Source of the DNA: Pantoea agglomerans
Lineage (GTDB): Bacteria > Pseudomonadota > Gammaproteobacteria > Enterobacterales > Enterobacteriaceae
Direction: 5' to 3'
DNA: 64,000 nucleotides
Assembly (NCBI RefSeq): GCF_020149765.1
Contig: NZ_CP083809.1
Span: 3,410,001 to 3,474,000 of the forward strand
Made by a program: the position numbers and the translations under genes. Position 1 is the first letter of the stretch; each line of letters starts with the position of its first letter. Shown here piece by piece: positions 63,895 through 64,000 of the stretch. The notes below the pieces were generated by a model. That model did no database searches. It was given only the letters and a program-made list of their open reading frames with translations, and had not been told where the DNA came from.

Positions 63895-63908
63895 TGAGAC
63901 CGGTCTCA
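63895..63908. promoter_or_regulatory. LacI-family operator 2
   Basis: A second exact copy of TGAGACCGGTCTCA, both copies preceded by T. Spacing from operator 1 is 44 bp centre to centre, about four helical turns, so dimers on both sites would face the same side of the DNA. It lies 61-74 bp before the putative start at the right edge. Confidence 0.88.
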
Positions 63909-63968
63909 TATACCAACTATTACCGGCTCAGCTGTCTCTGATGTTTAACCTGCAAAAACGGATGAGCT

Positions 63969-64000
63969 ATGAAATCGCCAATTCACCTGAGCGCCCTCTG
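63969..64000 (+). CDS. Start of a gene cut by the right edge
   Basis: ATG at 63969 behind GGATGAG opens MKSPIHLSAL before the window ends. An alternative frame from ATG 63962 (MSYEIANSPERPL) has poorer SD spacing. Its position after twin operators, divergent from a LacI gene, suggests the first gene of a LacI-controlled catabolic or transport operon. The product cannot be identified. Confidence 0.35.
   Translation, partial: MKSPIHLSAL

Overview
The window reads as chromosomal DNA of an enterobacterium of the Erwiniaceae type (Pantoea/Mixta-like is my best guess). The evidence is that most proteins align from memory over their whole length with Escherichia coli counterparts, GC is high at third codon positions, and gene order from left to right is a nearly colinear reverse complement of the E. 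coli stretch that crosses the 99-to-0 minute point of its map. No rRNA, phage, transposase, integrase or CRISPR array was seen.

Core block 1 (1-10.6 kb) holds ispH (cut by the left edge), fkpB, lspA, ileS, ribF (one tight minus-strand unit), rpsT, nhaA, dnaJ and dnaK with two heat-shock promoters. An accessory insert follows (10.7-14.8 kb): a small GNAT acetyltransferase, a PAS/LuxR-type regulator, an NCS1-type permease and an MHS-type transporter. Core block 2 (14.9-40.2 kb) carries mog, talB, yaaA, the thrLABC operon with a complete leader peptide and attenuator, yjtD, arcA, creA, rob, gpmB, yjjX, trpR, slt, deoR, ettA, nadR, radA, serB, ytjB, yjjG, rimI, holD and rsmC. Three tandem tRNA-Leu(CAG) genes follow under one stringent-type promoter.

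The iron locus (40.7-43.3 kb) has yjjZ and fhuF, each with a Fur-box-like site, separated by a membrane diguanylate cyclase. The second accessory block (43.3-53.7 kb) contains a YbaK/EbsC protein, two MFS transporters, a LacI regulator translationally coupled to a nucleoside hydrolase, a histidine-phosphatase-like protein, a cytoplasmic beta-propeller, an orphan glycosyltransferase and a divergent LysR/tautomerase pair. opgB (osmoregulated periplasmic glucan decoration) returns to core synteny, followed by a GNAT/MocR divergent pair. The right end carries a complete L-rhamnonate catabolic operon (rhmR-rhmD-rhmT-rhmA), then a convergent LacI regulator with two identical perfect operators upstream that probably govern a divergent operon beyond the right edge.

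Compared with E. coli, several genes are missing from their usual positions: nhaR (between nhaA and rpsT), creBCD (between creA and arcA), the prfC-to-lplA interval (between yjjG and ytjB), and the dnaTC/yjjPB interval (between fhuF and opgB). deoR has an unusual location beside slt. I did not find a clearly unprecedented multi-gene system. The best candidates for new biology are the regulatory DNA (trpR operator/hairpin, a 22-bp palindrome, twin LacI operators, an arcA upstream inverted repeat) and the poorly characterised accessory clusters.
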